From assembly GCA_017528345.1 (NCBI GenBank), contig JAFXOX010000002.1:1-64000 (forward strand): a stretch of DNA of 64,000 nt, written 5' to 3'. A program made the translations under genes and the position numbers. Source of the stretch: Desulfovibrio sp. (GTDB lineage: Bacteria > Desulfobacterota > Desulfovibrionia > Desulfovibrionales > Desulfovibrionaceae). Below the pieces are notes generated by a model. That model saw only the letters and a program-made list of their open reading frames with translations. It ran no database searches and was not told the origin of the DNA. Each line of letters starts with the position of its first letter. Positions within the stretch are counted from its first letter, which is position 1. Positions 54,228 to 62,494 of the stretch are shown piece by piece.

Positions 54228-54806
54228 ATGCTCAACAGGGTGATGATCATTGGAAGACTAGGACAGGATCCGCAACTCAAGTATTCTCAGACAGGCAGCC
54301 CCATAGTCACCTTCTCAGTCGCCACTGATGAGATTTTCACAGACCGAGACGGCATACGTCAGCAACGGACCGAATGGTTCAGGGTTGTGGGTTTTGCCAA
54401 AACTGCCGAAAATTGTGCCCATTATCTGCATAAAGGCAGTCTCGTCTACGTCGAGGGCAGTCTCCAGACCAGACGCTGGCAGGATCAGCAGGGACAGGAT
54501 CATTCTCTGGTAGAAATCAGGGCTCTACGCGTTGATTTTTTAGATAAGCGGGGCGGACCCAACGAAGAGTATGGACGTCGCGGCTATGAAGGGGAAAACC
54601 GCCAGGCCGGCTATGACGCGGGCCTATCTGCGAGATCTGCGGGAACTTCCTACTCCCCGGCGCCAAACCATGACCCGATCTTTCCGCAGGACGCCATGGG
54701 AGAAAGTGCAGGAAGCTCTCCTTTCGCAAAGCCGAGTGAACAAACGCCAGAGCAGGAAGAAAAAGCGGCTAACGACAGCTCAGAAATGGACCATGTTCCC
54801 TTCTAG
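54228..54806 (+). CDS. ssb: Single-stranded DNA-binding protein
   Basis: 192 aa. OB fold MLNRVMIIGRLGQDPQLKYS, WFRVVGFAKTAENCAHYLHK, GSLVYVEGSLQTRRW; a disordered glycine- and proline-rich linker; C-terminal tip MDHVPF, the partner-binding peptide (usual D-D-x-P-F). AAGGAG precedes the ATG. Confidence 0.95.
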   Translation: MLNRVMIIGRLGQDPQLKYSQTGSPIVTFSVATDEIFTDRDGIRQQRTEWFRVVGFAKTAENCAHYLHKGSLVYVEGSLQTRRWQDQQGQDHSLVEIRALRVDFLDKRGGPNEEYGRRGYEGENRQAGYDAGLSARSAGTSYSPAPNHDPIFPQDAMGESAGSSPFAKPSEQTPEQEEKAANDSSEMDHVPF

Positions 54807-54838
54807 CCTGTAAAATGGCGAAAAAACAGCATCAAGAG

Positions 54839-54867
54839 TTGACTTTTTGTTCATTTTTTCACAAGAT
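54839..54867 (+). promoter_or_regulatory. sat promoter with Rex-like operator
   Basis: TTGACT (54839-54844), 17 bases, then CAAGAT (54862-54867). Within the spacer and -10 lies TTGTTCATTTTTTCACAA (54847-54864), matching 12 of 14 fixed positions of the Rex consensus TTGTGAA-N4-TTCACAA. Rex is a NADH-sensing repressor known to control sat in Desulfovibrio vulgaris. A second -35-like TTGACC is at 54876. Confidence 0.65.
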
Positions 54868-54956
54868 GCGACGTGTTGACCTCGTTAAAGCGTTTTCGTC
54901 TCAATATCTGCGTCTTTCAAGCTTGACGAGTTTTCCAAGCTGAATATTTGATGAAA

Positions 54957-54983
54957 TCCGCTGTCCCGGACAGCGGACTTTTT
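54957..54983 (+). terminator. Terminator-like hairpin in the sat leader
   Basis: TCCGCTGTC-CCG-GACAGCGGA, a perfect 9-bp stem, then CTTTTT. It is 41 bases before the sat ATG and downstream of the sat promoter. Either it stops read-through from ssb or it attenuates sat. Confidence 0.6.
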
Positions 54984-55023
54984 GCGATAGGCAAGAGTTA
55001 ACTTAAACATTGGAGGAGTTCTA

Positions 55024-56292
55024 ATGTCTAAACTGGTACCCCCTCATGGCGGCAAGGGTCTTGTCTGCTGCCTGCTCGAAGGCAAGGCTCTGGAAGATGA
55101 AAAGAAAAAAGCTGCCGGCTTGAAACAGATTGAAATTTCTTCCCGCGCCAAGGGCGACCTGATTATGATGGGCATTGGCGGTTTCTCTCCGCTCAATGGC
55201 TTCATGAAAAAAGCCGACTGGAAAAGCGTCTGCGAAAAAATGCTGCTCTCCGATGGGACGTTCTGGCCCGTGCCTGTCACCTTGGATGTCTCCGCTGAAG
55301 ACGCCAAGGACATTCAGGGCAAAGAAGTGGCCCTGGTGCGCAATGGCGAACTGATGGCCACCATGAAAGTGGAAGAAGTCTATGAAATGACTGAAGCCGA
55401 CAAGAAATGGGAATGCGAGCTGGTCTTCAAAGGCCAGGGCCCAGATTCCGAGAAATTCTGGGAAATTGCTGAAAAAGACCATCCCGGCGTGAAAATGGTC
55501 ATGGCCCAGAAGCAGTTCAATATCGGTGGCCCCGTCAAGGTTCTTTCACAGGGCGATTTCCCCGAGAAGTTCAAGGGCGTTTACAAGACCCCCAAAGAAC
55601 TGCGCGAGGAAATGGATAAACGCGGCTGGAAAAAGGTTGCAGCCCTGCAGCTGCGTAATCCCATGCACCGCTCTCATGAATATCTGGCCAAGCTGGCTGT
55701 TGAGACCTGCGACGGTGTGGTCATCCACTCTCTGGTGGGCGCCCTCAAACCCGGTGACATTCCGGCTGAAGTGCGCGTGAAATGTATCGACACCCTGGTC
55801 GAAAAATATTTTGTGAAAGACTTTGTCATTCAGGCTGGCTATCCTCTTGACATGCGTTATGCCGGTCCCCGTGAAGCTCTGCTCCATGCCACCTTCCGTC
55901 AGAACTACGGCATCAACAATCAGCTGGTCGGCCGCGACCACGCTGGCGTGGGCGATTTCTACGGCATGTTCGAAGCTCAGGAAATCTTCGACAAGATTCC
56001 TCAGCCCAAGGAAGAAGGCAAGCGCCTGCTTTGCGAACCCATGAAGATTGACTGGACATTCTACTGCAAAAAGTGCGACGGTATGGCTTCCATGCGTACC
56101 TGCCCCCACTCCAAGGAAGACCGCGTCATTCTTTCTGGTACCAAGCTTCGTAAGATGCTCTCTGAAAAGGCTGAGGTTCCGGATCACTTCGGCCGTGACG
56201 AAGTTCTCACCATTCTGCGTGGCTACTATGAAGGCCTGACAGAAAAGGTCGAGATCAAGATGCAGCGTGCCGCTTCCGGTTCTTCCATGTAA
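55024..56292 (+). CDS. sat: Sulfate adenylyltransferase (ATP sulfurylase)
   Basis: First step of dissimilatory sulfate reduction: ATP and sulfate to APS. 422 aa. Active site [17 protein letters not shown] (207-223) and [13 protein letters not shown]; the C-terminal zinc-type motif [16 protein letters not shown]. Shine-Dalgarno GGAGGAG. Monocistronic. Presence of this gene and of dsrC is the main sign of a sulfate reducer. Confidence 0.97.
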   Translation: MSKLVPPHGGKGLVCCLLEGKALEDEKKKAAGLKQIEISSRAKGDLIMMGIGGFSPLNGFMKKADWKSVCEKMLLSDGTFWPVPVTLDVSAEDAKDIQGKEVALVRNGELMATMKVEEVYEMTEADKKWECELVFKGQGPDSEKFWEIAEKDHPGVKMVMAQKQFNIGGPVKVLSQGDFPEKFKGVYKTPKELREEMDKRGWKKVAALQLRNPMHRSHEYLAKLAVETCDGVVIHSLVGALKPGDIPAEVRVKCIDTLVEKYFVKDFVIQAGYPLDMRYAGPREALLHATFRQNYGINNQLVGRDHAGVGDFYGMFEAQEIFDKIPQPKEEGKRLLCEPMKIDWTFYCKKCDGMASMRTCPHSKEDRVILSGTKLRKMLSEKAEVPDHFGRDEVLTILRGYYEGLTEKVEIKMQRAASGSSM

Positions 56293-56313
56293 GCTGACAC
56301 GGTATTCAATAGC

Positions 56314-56342
56314 AAAGGGGCATCCTTGGGTGCCCCTTTTTT
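56314..56342 (+). terminator. Intrinsic terminator of sat
   Basis: AAAGGGGCA-TCCTTGGG-TGCCCCTTT with TTT continuing. Nine pairs. Confidence 0.9.
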
Positions 56343-56373
56343 GTCTTTGCTCTCAAATCAAGTCGGAAACGCC

Positions 56374-57351
56374 ATGGCCGAAAAACACGCTTTCTCCTTC
56401 CAGCCGCTGCTTTTTGCTCTTCTCGGAGCTCTCTTCTGTTTTCTCATCGTGCAGGGCAATGAGCTCAATTTCTGCACCACCGAAGGCTGCAATCTCTATC
56501 ACGATATGACCGTAGCCGGCATTTCCATGTGGTGGATCGGCCTGGCAAGCTTTGCCGTTCTGGCGTGTCTCGCCCTTCTGGCTCCGCCAGCCTTTGGCCG
56601 TTTTGTCAGCGGCCTGATGCTCTTTGGCGATTGCGGGCTGCTTACGCTCATGTCCATCACAGCCCCCTGTGTCAACTGTCTGATGGTCGCCGTGCTCTTT
56701 GCCTTAACCTATCGGGCTTTCCGCAAAGCTCAGGCACAGGCGCATGCCAAGACGTTGCGCACTTCACTTCTTCTCTGTCTCTGGGGTATTCTTTTCTGCA
56801 TCAATGCCGGTACCGTTGTCCGCTCGGAGCTGGGCAGCTGGGCCATCAGCGGTAACGAGGACGCACGCGTGCACCTCTATTTTTCACCTTCCTGCCCTCA
56901 TTGCCGTGATGCCTTACAATTCTATGCCGGCAGTGTGGAAACCGCCTTTTATCCCATCAAAGACGATGCTGACGATATCTACCGCATCCACGCCATGGAA
57001 CAGGCGCTGGCGCAGGGACTGAATATCGAAGAAGCCCTCAGAGCAGCCCAAAACGCCCAAAAATGGGAGAGCTGGCTTCATCTGCATCCGCAAATCCTCC
57101 TGCTCAACCTGCGACTGCTGCGGAACAAGGCCCATGTCTTTCTGGCAGGCTCACACGGGGTTCCCTTTCTGGAATATCACGGTCTCCCTTCCCTTGTGAG
57201 CAAGGAACTGCGAAAAATGCGCCGTCAATCTCAAGCTGCGGAGCAAAAGCCTGAGCCTGCCCCTGCCCCTACCCTTACCCCCCAGGGGCTTCCGCCGGAA
57301 CTGTTAGTCCCTGAAGCGTCGCAGTGTACAGGCGCAACACCCTGTCCGTAG
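56374..57351 (+). CDS. VKOR-like membrane protein fused to a thioredoxin-like domain
   Basis: 325 aa. Four to five membrane helices; loop cysteines NFCTTEGC before GISMWWIGL and an intramembrane CxxC (APCVNCLMVAV) follow the plan of vitamin K epoxide reductase family proteins, which reoxidise disulfide catalysts. After the last helix a soluble domain begins HLYFSPSCPHC, a thioredoxin-type CPHC. A proline-rich tail ends the protein. Probably one-piece DsbB-DsbA equivalent. Start at 56374; a longer frame crosses the sat terminator. Confidence 0.75.
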   Translation: MAEKHAFSFQPLLFALLGALFCFLIVQGNELNFCTTEGCNLYHDMTVAGISMWWIGLASFAVLACLALLAPPAFGRFVSGLMLFGDCGLLTLMSITAPCVNCLMVAVLFALTYRAFRKAQAQAHAKTLRTSLLLCLWGILFCINAGTVVRSELGSWAISGNEDARVHLYFSPSCPHCRDALQFYAGSVETAFYPIKDDADDIYRIHAMEQALAQGLNIEEALRAAQNAQKWESWLHLHPQILLLNLRLLRNKAHVFLAGSHGVPFLEYHGLPSLVSKELRKMRRQSQAAEQKPEPAPAPTLTPQGLPPELLVPEASQCTGATPCP

Positions 57352-57457
57352 TTCTCTTCTTCCATGCACTGCCTTGACACAAGGATCACCGTGATGTGCC
57401 CTTTTCGCAGACAGTGCTCTATCTGTCGTCGACGGCTTTTCCGCTGCGAGCAATAAA

Positions 57458-57481
57458 AAAACCGCCCAGTGGGCGGTTTTA
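57458..57481. terminator. Bidirectional terminator
   Basis: ACCGCCC-AGT-GGGCGGT flanked by A-run and T-run; on the minus strand seven T follow, so it serves flgM, and on the plus strand TTTT serves the VKOR gene. Confidence 0.9.
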
Positions 57482-57491
57482 GGCACAGCGT

Positions 57492-57794
57492 TTAGCTAAA
57501 AAGACCTGGCTCTTCTATGAGCATATGCTCGGCAATTTTTCTGCTATCGATCTGATAGGTTCCACTTTGCACCTGACTGCGAAGAGCTTCGATCTTGTCC
57601 TGCCTCACATCCGGCGCAGCCTGCGCCTCTCGCTTGGCTTCCATCAGAAGCCTGGCTTCATGGGACAGAGAAACACTATCGTTCAATGTCTTGCCGGCGC
57701 CTGCGCCCTCTTGAGTCCTGATTTGACCAGTCTCAGTCTGCAACACAGAGGCAAGAGCCAAATCTCCCGCTTGTGAAGGTATCTCCAGAGACAT
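57492..57794 (-). CDS. flgM: Anti-sigma-28 factor FlgM
   Basis: 100 aa. The C-terminal FlgM signature RQDKIEALRSQVQSGTYQID then SRKIAEHMLIEE is clear. It holds FliA inactive until hook completion. Start at 57794 behind GGGGAGGG. 16 bases after an unknown gene on the same strand. Confidence 0.9.
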   Translation of the reverse strand: MSLEIPSQAGDLALASVLQTETGQIRTQEGAGAGKTLNDSVSLSHEARLLMEAKREAQAAPDVRQDKIEALRSQVQSGTYQIDSRKIAEHMLIEEPGLFS

Positions 57795-57810
57795 TCCGCC
57801 CTCCCCGGCG

Positions 57811-58242
57811 TCAGTCCGCCTTTTGTTCTTCCAGCATACTGGCATTGATTTTTTCACGTGTCACTCGCCACAGTGACATGCGCACCTTGCGCTGTTCTTC
57901 TTCCGTCAGCGCCTCCTGCCCCTCGGGTCCGGCCCGAACAATATGCAGGCGTTTGCCCGGAGGGTAGGTGAACATCAAAGGGATACCCACAATGGCCGAG
58001 AGTTCGCTTCTGATCTCCTCAATGATAGGATTATTGCCCCCTGTATAGATGAGACATTCGTAGATCTCCTTGGCCACTTTTTCCACCAGGGCCCTCCGTT
58101 TAATAGACGGATCGGGATCCTCAGGGTTTTCACCTGCCTGCATTCTGCACTTGGCGCGATAACGCACAAGTCTACGAGCAGCAAGCAATTGCTGCTCATA
58201 GCTTTGCAGCATCATTCGAACCCGTAAGGTGGAGTCGCTCAT
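57811..58242 (-). CDS. Conserved protein of unknown function upstream of flgM
   Basis: 143 aa, soluble, helical start (LRVRMMLQSYEQQLLAARRL), then ALVEKVAKEIYECLIYTGGN and FTYPPGKRLHIVRAGPEG. No motif recognised. AGAGGGA before the ATG. Position next to flgM hints at a flagellar role (FlgN-like chaperones often sit there), but the sequence does not show it. Confidence 0.7.
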   Translation of the reverse strand: MSDSTLRVRMMLQSYEQQLLAARRLVRYRAKCRMQAGENPEDPDPSIKRRALVEKVAKEIYECLIYTGGNNPIIEEIRSELSAIVGIPLMFTYPPGKRLHIVRAGPEGQEALTEEEQRKVRMSLWRVTREKINASMLEEQKAD

Positions 58243-58365
58243 GAATCCCTCTGCTCTTTATCATCGGCCAGCATGACAAAAACTTTAGACATTATTTTTG
58301 ACTATGCACAATTTTCAGTTTTTCTTTCTCCCAAGATCTTTTTTGTTTTCCTGCAAAAAATTGTT

Positions 58366-59253
58366 TTAAGAGGCATTTTTTGCCGTAAGACCCACTCTGC
58401 GGCAGATCTCAAGACAGATGTCTGCTCGGTTCAAGGTATAGAGATGAACGCCTGGCGCCCCTGCATCCAAAAGACGCCTAACCTCTTGACATGCAAAGAT
58501 CAGACCTGCCTCGCGCACGGCTTCAGCTCCGCCCTTTTTGTCAGCCTCTTCCATCTGCAGATAAAGCTTGCCAGGGATACTTGCCCCGCTTAAAGACAGA
58601 ATACGTCTCAGGGAAGCAAAACTCTGTACGGTAAGGATGCCCGGAATGATGGGTTTTGCAATGCCCAAGGCACGCAGCTCGTCCACCAGATGCAAATATT
58701 CCCGCACATCAAAAAAAAGCTGGGTTATGGCGAAATCGGCGCCTGCGGCCATTTTTTCTGCCGTATAGCGGCGATCAAGAGCAAAACTGTCCGACTGGGG
58801 ATGAGGTGTGGGATAACAGGCTACGCCAATTCCCATCTCAGGACGGGTTTTGCGGATAAAGCGCACAAGGTCGCTGGCATACTGGAAATCGCTGCCATTT
58901 GGCTGCCACTGGCTATTTTGCGGTGGATCTCCACGCAAGGCAAGAACATTGTCCACGCCTGCCTCTTGCAGATCTTTGAGAAACGCGGCAATACTCTTCT
59001 TGCTTGCTCCGACGCAGGTCAGATGAGCCATGGTCGTAAGGCCACGCTGGACAAGTTCACGCGTGACTGCCAGCGTCCTGTCCTGACGGCTACCTCCGGC
59101 CCCATAGGTCACTGAAACAAAGAGCGGATTCAAGACCTTGAGCTCATCCACGACCTTGAAAAAGCCTGGCAACGCCTCAGTCTCTGAGGGGGGAAAGAAC
59201 TCAAGGGAGACGAAGGGACTGTTGCATGAAGCAAGTTTGACGGCAAGAGTCAC
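58366..59253 (-). CDS. metF: Methylenetetrahydrofolate reductase
   Basis: FAD enzyme making 5-methyl-THF for methionine synthesis. 295 aa: FVSLEFFPPSE, VTYGAGGSRQDRT, HLTCVGASK, LALRGDPP, GVACYPTPHPQS, DFAITQLFFD and PIIPGIL. Start is GTG with GGAGG seven bases upstream. The upstream region carries a palindrome that may bind a methionine-cycle regulator. Confidence 0.95.
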   Translation of the reverse strand: MTLAVKLASCNSPFVSLEFFPPSETEALPGFFKVVDELKVLNPLFVSVTYGAGGSRQDRTLAVTRELVQRGLTTMAHLTCVGASKKSIAAFLKDLQEAGVDNVLALRGDPPQNSQWQPNGSDFQYASDLVRFIRKTRPEMGIGVACYPTPHPQSDSFALDRRYTAEKMAAGADFAITQLFFDVREYLHLVDELRALGIAKPIIPGILTVQSFASLRRILSLSGASIPGKLYLQMEEADKKGGAEAVREAGLIFACQEVRRLLDAGAPGVHLYTLNRADICLEICRRVGLTAKNAS

Positions 59254-59278
59254 AGTATCCTCCTCGATAAAAGATCAT

Positions 59279-59300
59279 TATATCAAGATACATTGATATA
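59279..59300. promoter_or_regulatory. Palindromic operator candidate between metF and the DUF2233 gene
   Basis: TATATCAA-GATACA-TTGATATA, a perfect 8-bp inverted repeat with a 6-base spacer, 26 bases upstream of metF. In Desulfovibrio the SAH-responsive regulator SahR is known to control methionine-cycle genes through an AT-rich palindrome; this is a candidate site. Confidence 0.5.
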
Positions 59301-59348
59301 CTGAAAAGACGGGAAAAAAGCAATACTCGCTTTTCCTAGAAGAACTCT

Positions 59349-60143
59349 ATGCGCCTAGCGTTTTCGCAGAACATGCATTTCACCTTGGCCATACTTGTCC
59401 TTGGCTGTACGCTTTTGCTGACCCCTAGTCAGGGTCTTGCTTGGCAAGAGCTTGAGCCAGGTCTCGATTTTGCCGAGTTTTCCTTCCTTGAGAGAGAAAA
59501 AGCCATTTCTGTTCTGCGTATCGACCCGTCGCAGTTTCACTTTATCCTCTGTGCAGCAAGCGCCAAAAGCAAAGCAAAACCTCTGTCCCAATGGGCGCAT
59601 GACTATGCACTGCTGGCCGGCATCAATGCCAGTATGTATCTTAAGGATGGCATTACAAGTACAGGTTATCTGCGTGAAAAAGAACACGTGAACAATCCCC
59701 GCATTCACCAGCGTTTTGGGGCTTTTTTCGTGGCCCAGCCAAAAAAGCAAGGCATTCCCTCTGCGGCCATTCTTGAACGCGAAGATCCAAATCTTCAGGA
59801 AAAACTTGCACAGTACGATCTGGTTATCCAGAATTTCCGGCTCATTGGCCAGGGTGGCCAGATCCTCTGGCCCAAATCAGGTCCGCTTCATCCCATCGCC
59901 TGTGTTGGGCAGGACAAGGATGGCAAGGTTCTCTTCATCCTCTGCAAAATTCCAACCACAGCACACGCTCTGGCCGAAGAATTGCTCAAACTGCCCATAA
60001 AGCTTTCCCAGGCCATGTACGTTGAGGGGGGACTCGAAGCGGAGCTTTTTGTCCGCGGTGTCAATACCGCCTCTGAAGAGCGGTATTTCCCATTCCTGAA
60101 AATTCATCCAGCTTTGCCCAATGTTCTTGGCCTGCGCAAGTGA
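59349..60143 (+). CDS. Exported phosphodiester glycosidase-like protein (DUF2233/NAGPA)
   Basis: 264 aa with signal peptide ([21 protein letters not shown]). The DUF2233 core is visible: [18 protein letters not shown] (the N-A-x-MY segment), [10 protein letters not shown], and [12 protein letters not shown] (the usual DGG-S region). Family members cleave phosphodiester-linked sugars of surface polymers. Substrate unknown. Divergent from metF. Confidence 0.75.
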   Translation: MRLAFSQNMHFTLAILVLGCTLLLTPSQGLAWQELEPGLDFAEFSFLEREKAISVLRIDPSQFHFILCAASAKSKAKPLSQWAHDYALLAGINASMYLKDGITSTGYLREKEHVNNPRIHQRFGAFFVAQPKKQGIPSAAILEREDPNLQEKLAQYDLVIQNFRLIGQGGQILWPKSGPLHPIACVGQDKDGKVLFILCKIPTTAHALAEELLKLPIKLSQAMYVEGGLEAELFVRGVNTASEERYFPFLKIHPALPNVLGLRK

Positions 60144-60246
60144 AGCCCATACCCGCCTTTCTTGCTTTTCCAAGACACATAGGATAGAGTCTGCACAATT
60201 CCCAAGCCTTATAGGCCGAAAAATCTCTGTCAAAGGGGGTCTGCCC

Positions 60247-60627
60247 ATGCCTGAAAAACGTGAAGTCTATAAATGCCAGCTTTGCGGTACCATTGTCGAG
60301 GTTCTGCATGCAGGAAGCTGTGTGCCCAGTTGCTGTGGACAAGATCTCGTTCGCATGGAAGAAGGGGCCGTGGACGCCGCCAAGGAAAAACACGTTCCTG
60401 TCATTGAGAAAATCGACGGCGGCTATCGTGTCACTGTCGGTTCTGTGGCTCACCCCATGGTCGAAAAACATTTTATCCAGTGGATAGAACTGCTCACAGA
60501 AAATTGTGTGCTGCGCCGTGAACTTCAGCCAGAAGAGGCCCCTGAAGCCACTTTTCTGACAGATGCCCAAAAGGTTAGCGCCCGCGCCTACTGCAATCTC
60601 CACGGCCTCTGGAAAGCAGACTGCTGA
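60247..60627 (+). CDS. dfx: Desulfoferrodoxin (superoxide reductase, class I)
   Basis: 126 aa. Center I is a desulforedoxin-type Fe(Cys)4 site: Cys10, Cys13, Cys29, Cys30. Center II ligands are His49, His69, His75, His119 and Cys116, with Glu47 and Lys48 at the active site (KEKHVP). It reduces superoxide to peroxide with electrons from rubredoxin. AAAGGGGG precedes the ATG. First of dfx-rd-roo. Confidence 0.97.
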   Translation: MPEKREVYKCQLCGTIVEVLHAGSCVPSCCGQDLVRMEEGAVDAAKEKHVPVIEKIDGGYRVTVGSVAHPMVEKHFIQWIELLTENCVLRRELQPEEAPEATFLTDAQKVSARAYCNLHGLWKADC

Positions 60628-60701
60628 TCATCCTGCAGTCCAAGTGCTCAGTGTCACGAATTCGCAAACGGTACTGTGTCGTTTGCCAACAAGCTACAAA
60701 T

Positions 60702-60755
60702 GGAGGCAGCGTATTCTCCTCGGCCTGAGACCGAGGCTTCCACGCTGAAAATCTG
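60702..60755 (+). promoter_or_regulatory. Leader with Shine-Dalgarno and start codon separated by a hairpin (rubredoxin)
   Basis: GGAGG (60702-60706), CAGCGT (60707-60712), inner hairpin CCTCGG-CCTGAGA-CCGAGG (60718-60736), ACGCTG (60742-60747), AAAATCTG and the ATG at 60756. There is no other Shine-Dalgarno near the ATG. The stem and flanks match those before era and alr. Confidence 0.8.
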
Positions 60756-60896
60756 ATGAAAAAATATGTCTGTACGATTTGCGGCCACGTCTATGATCCT
60801 GCTGAAAACAATAACGTCGCCTTCGAGGATCTTCCTGATGATTGGACCTGTCCGGTCTGTGGCGTAGGCAAGGATCAGTTCGAACCCGAAGAATAG
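60756..60896 (+). CDS. rd: Rubredoxin, short-loop type
   Basis: 46 aa, [20 protein letters not shown] then [20 protein letters not shown] and QFEPEE. Fe(Cys)4 ligands Cys6, Cys9, Cys32, Cys35. The loop between the two CxxC turns is about seven residues shorter than in ordinary 52-residue rubredoxins, as in Desulfovibrio desulfuricans ATCC 27774. It passes electrons to desulfoferrodoxin and to ROO, whose genes flank it. Confidence 0.96.
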   Translation: MKKYVCTICGHVYDPAENNNVAFEDLPDDWTCPVCGVGKDQFEPEE

Positions 60897-60919
60897 AACT
60901 TTCCATCCTCTGCTATTTT

Positions 60920-60946
60920 GGCCGGAATTCACATTCCGGCCTTTTT
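60920..60946 (+). terminator. Intrinsic terminator after rubredoxin
   Basis: GGCCGGAAT-TCAC-ATTCCGGCC followed by TTTTT. It separates dfx-rd from roo, so roo probably has its own promoter. Confidence 0.93.
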
Positions 60947-61022
60947 GCTTGAAAACCATTTCTGATAAACGACTGTTTTTTTTCTTATTTCCCGTGCATC
61001 ACACGGCAAAAAGGGAGATTCA

Positions 61023-62228
61023 ATGCAAGCCTTGGAAATTAAAAAAAACATTTTCTGGGTAGGCTGCGTGGACTATGATCACAGAGATTTCCACGGCTAC
61101 TCCACCTCACCTGAAGGCACAACCTATAATGCCTATCTCATTAAGGACGAGAAAAACGTCCTCGTGGACACTGTCTCTCCCGGTTGTGGCAAGACCCTGC
61201 TCTGCCGTCTCGCCAAAACTCTTGATCCCGAAAAAATTGACTATATTGTCTGCAACCATATGGAGCTGGACCACGCAGGGTCGCTCGCGGAAATCGTGGA
61301 ACGCACCAAGCCAGAAAAAATTTTTGTCTCTCAGACTGGCATGAAATCTCTGGCCGGTTACTATCCCGGCAATAACTGGCCATTGGTACCCGTAAAAAGT
61401 GGAGACGCCATTTCCCTTGGCAAACGCCAGATTATCTTTCAGGAAACGCGCATGCTGCACTGGCCTGACAGCATGGTCAGCTATATCCCTGAAGAGAAAC
61501 TTCTCATCTCCAATGACATTTTTGGCCAGAATATCGCCTCAACGGTACGCTTTGTCGATGAATACGGCAAGAAGGACGAGTACCTGCACAGAATCAAAGA
61601 GTATTTCTACAATATTGTTCTGCCCTATTCCCCCATGGTGCTCAAGGCTCTGCCTGTGGTCGAAAAACTCGATATCGAGATGATTGCCCCTGACCACGGA
61701 CTTATCCACAGGGGCGCGAAAGACGTCAAATTCATCATTGACATGTACCGTACCCTCGCCGAACAAAAGCCCCAGAAACGCGCGCTGATTTTCTATGACA
61801 CTATGTGGCATTCCACGGAACAGATGGCCTATGCCGTGGGCAGCGGTCTGGAAGACGGCAATGTGCCTGTGCGCATCATGTCGGTGAAAAGCAATCACCA
61901 CAGCGCCGTCATGACGGAACTGGCCGATTGCGGTGCAGTCGTTGCCGGCTCTCCCACCCATAACAATACCATTCTGCCGCTGATGGCAGCTCAGCTTACC
62001 TATATGAAGGGCTTGCGTCCTCTCAACAGAATCGGCGGAGCCTTCGGTTCCTACGGCTGGAGCGGAGAATCAGCCAAATACCTGCAGGATGCTCTGGCTG
62101 ACATGAAGATGGAAATGCCCTGTGCGCCTGTCAAATGTGCCTGGCGTCCTACCAAGGACGACCTCAAGGCCTGCCATGAGTTGGGTCTTAATATTGCCAA
62201 GGCCCTCAGTGCTAAATGCGGCTGCTAA
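61023..62228 (+). CDS. roo: Rubredoxin:oxygen oxidoreductase (flavodiiron protein)
   Basis: 401 aa cytosolic enzyme reducing O2 (and possibly NO) to water using rubredoxin. The lactamase-like domain has the diiron ligands in HMELDHAG, MLHWPDS, NDIFGQN and DHGLIH. The C-terminal flavodoxin domain has YDTMWHSTEQMA and GSPTHNNT for FMN. GGGAG precedes the ATG. Ends at a terminator. Confidence 0.96.
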   Translation: MQALEIKKNIFWVGCVDYDHRDFHGYSTSPEGTTYNAYLIKDEKNVLVDTVSPGCGKTLLCRLAKTLDPEKIDYIVCNHMELDHAGSLAEIVERTKPEKIFVSQTGMKSLAGYYPGNNWPLVPVKSGDAISLGKRQIIFQETRMLHWPDSMVSYIPEEKLLISNDIFGQNIASTVRFVDEYGKKDEYLHRIKEYFYNIVLPYSPMVLKALPVVEKLDIEMIAPDHGLIHRGAKDVKFIIDMYRTLAEQKPQKRALIFYDTMWHSTEQMAYAVGSGLEDGNVPVRIMSVKSNHHSAVMTELADCGAVVAGSPTHNNTILPLMAAQLTYMKGLRPLNRIGGAFGSYGWSGESAKYLQDALADMKMEMPCAPVKCAWRPTKDDLKACHELGLNIAKALSAKCGC

Positions 62229-62494
62229 CGTGCAAGCACAGACTGAATTTTTGTAAAAGGCCTGGGGTTCTCCTGCCCCGGGCTTTTCACAAAGTCACTG
62301 CTGGTCGCGGCCTTGTTTCTGGCATTTTGGGTTCTTGCCTGCGACCTGCGCTGGGCTTTGGGGGCAGCATCTGTTCTTGCCGCTAGGAGCTTGGAATACG
62401 TAGCAGAACCTGCACATAAAGGGACCTGTACAAGCGTGCCTTGAAAAAAAAGTGTCAACAGACAGAGCAGACAGAGTTTTCTTCCCCGCATCAT
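62225..62494 (-). CDS. Small exported basic protein (putative)
   Basis: 89 aa. Signal-like N-terminus (KLCLLCLLTLFFQGTLVQVP), then a basic serine- and alanine-rich tail (PKAQRRSQARTQNARNKAAT). AAGGAG lies seven bases before the ATG, and a second ATG follows. No homologue recognised. Its 3' part is antisense to the roo terminator and its stop overlaps the roo stop, so the call is tentative. Confidence 0.4.
   Translation of the reverse strand: MMRGRKLCLLCLLTLFFQGTLVQVPLCAGSATYSKLLAARTDAAPKAQRRSQARTQNARNKAATSSDFVKSPGQENPRPFTKIQSVLAR
62255..62287 (+). terminator. Intrinsic terminator of roo
   Basis: AAAAGGCCTGGGG and CCCCGGGCTTTT pair with one bulge round a loop TTCTCCTG. Confidence 0.8.
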
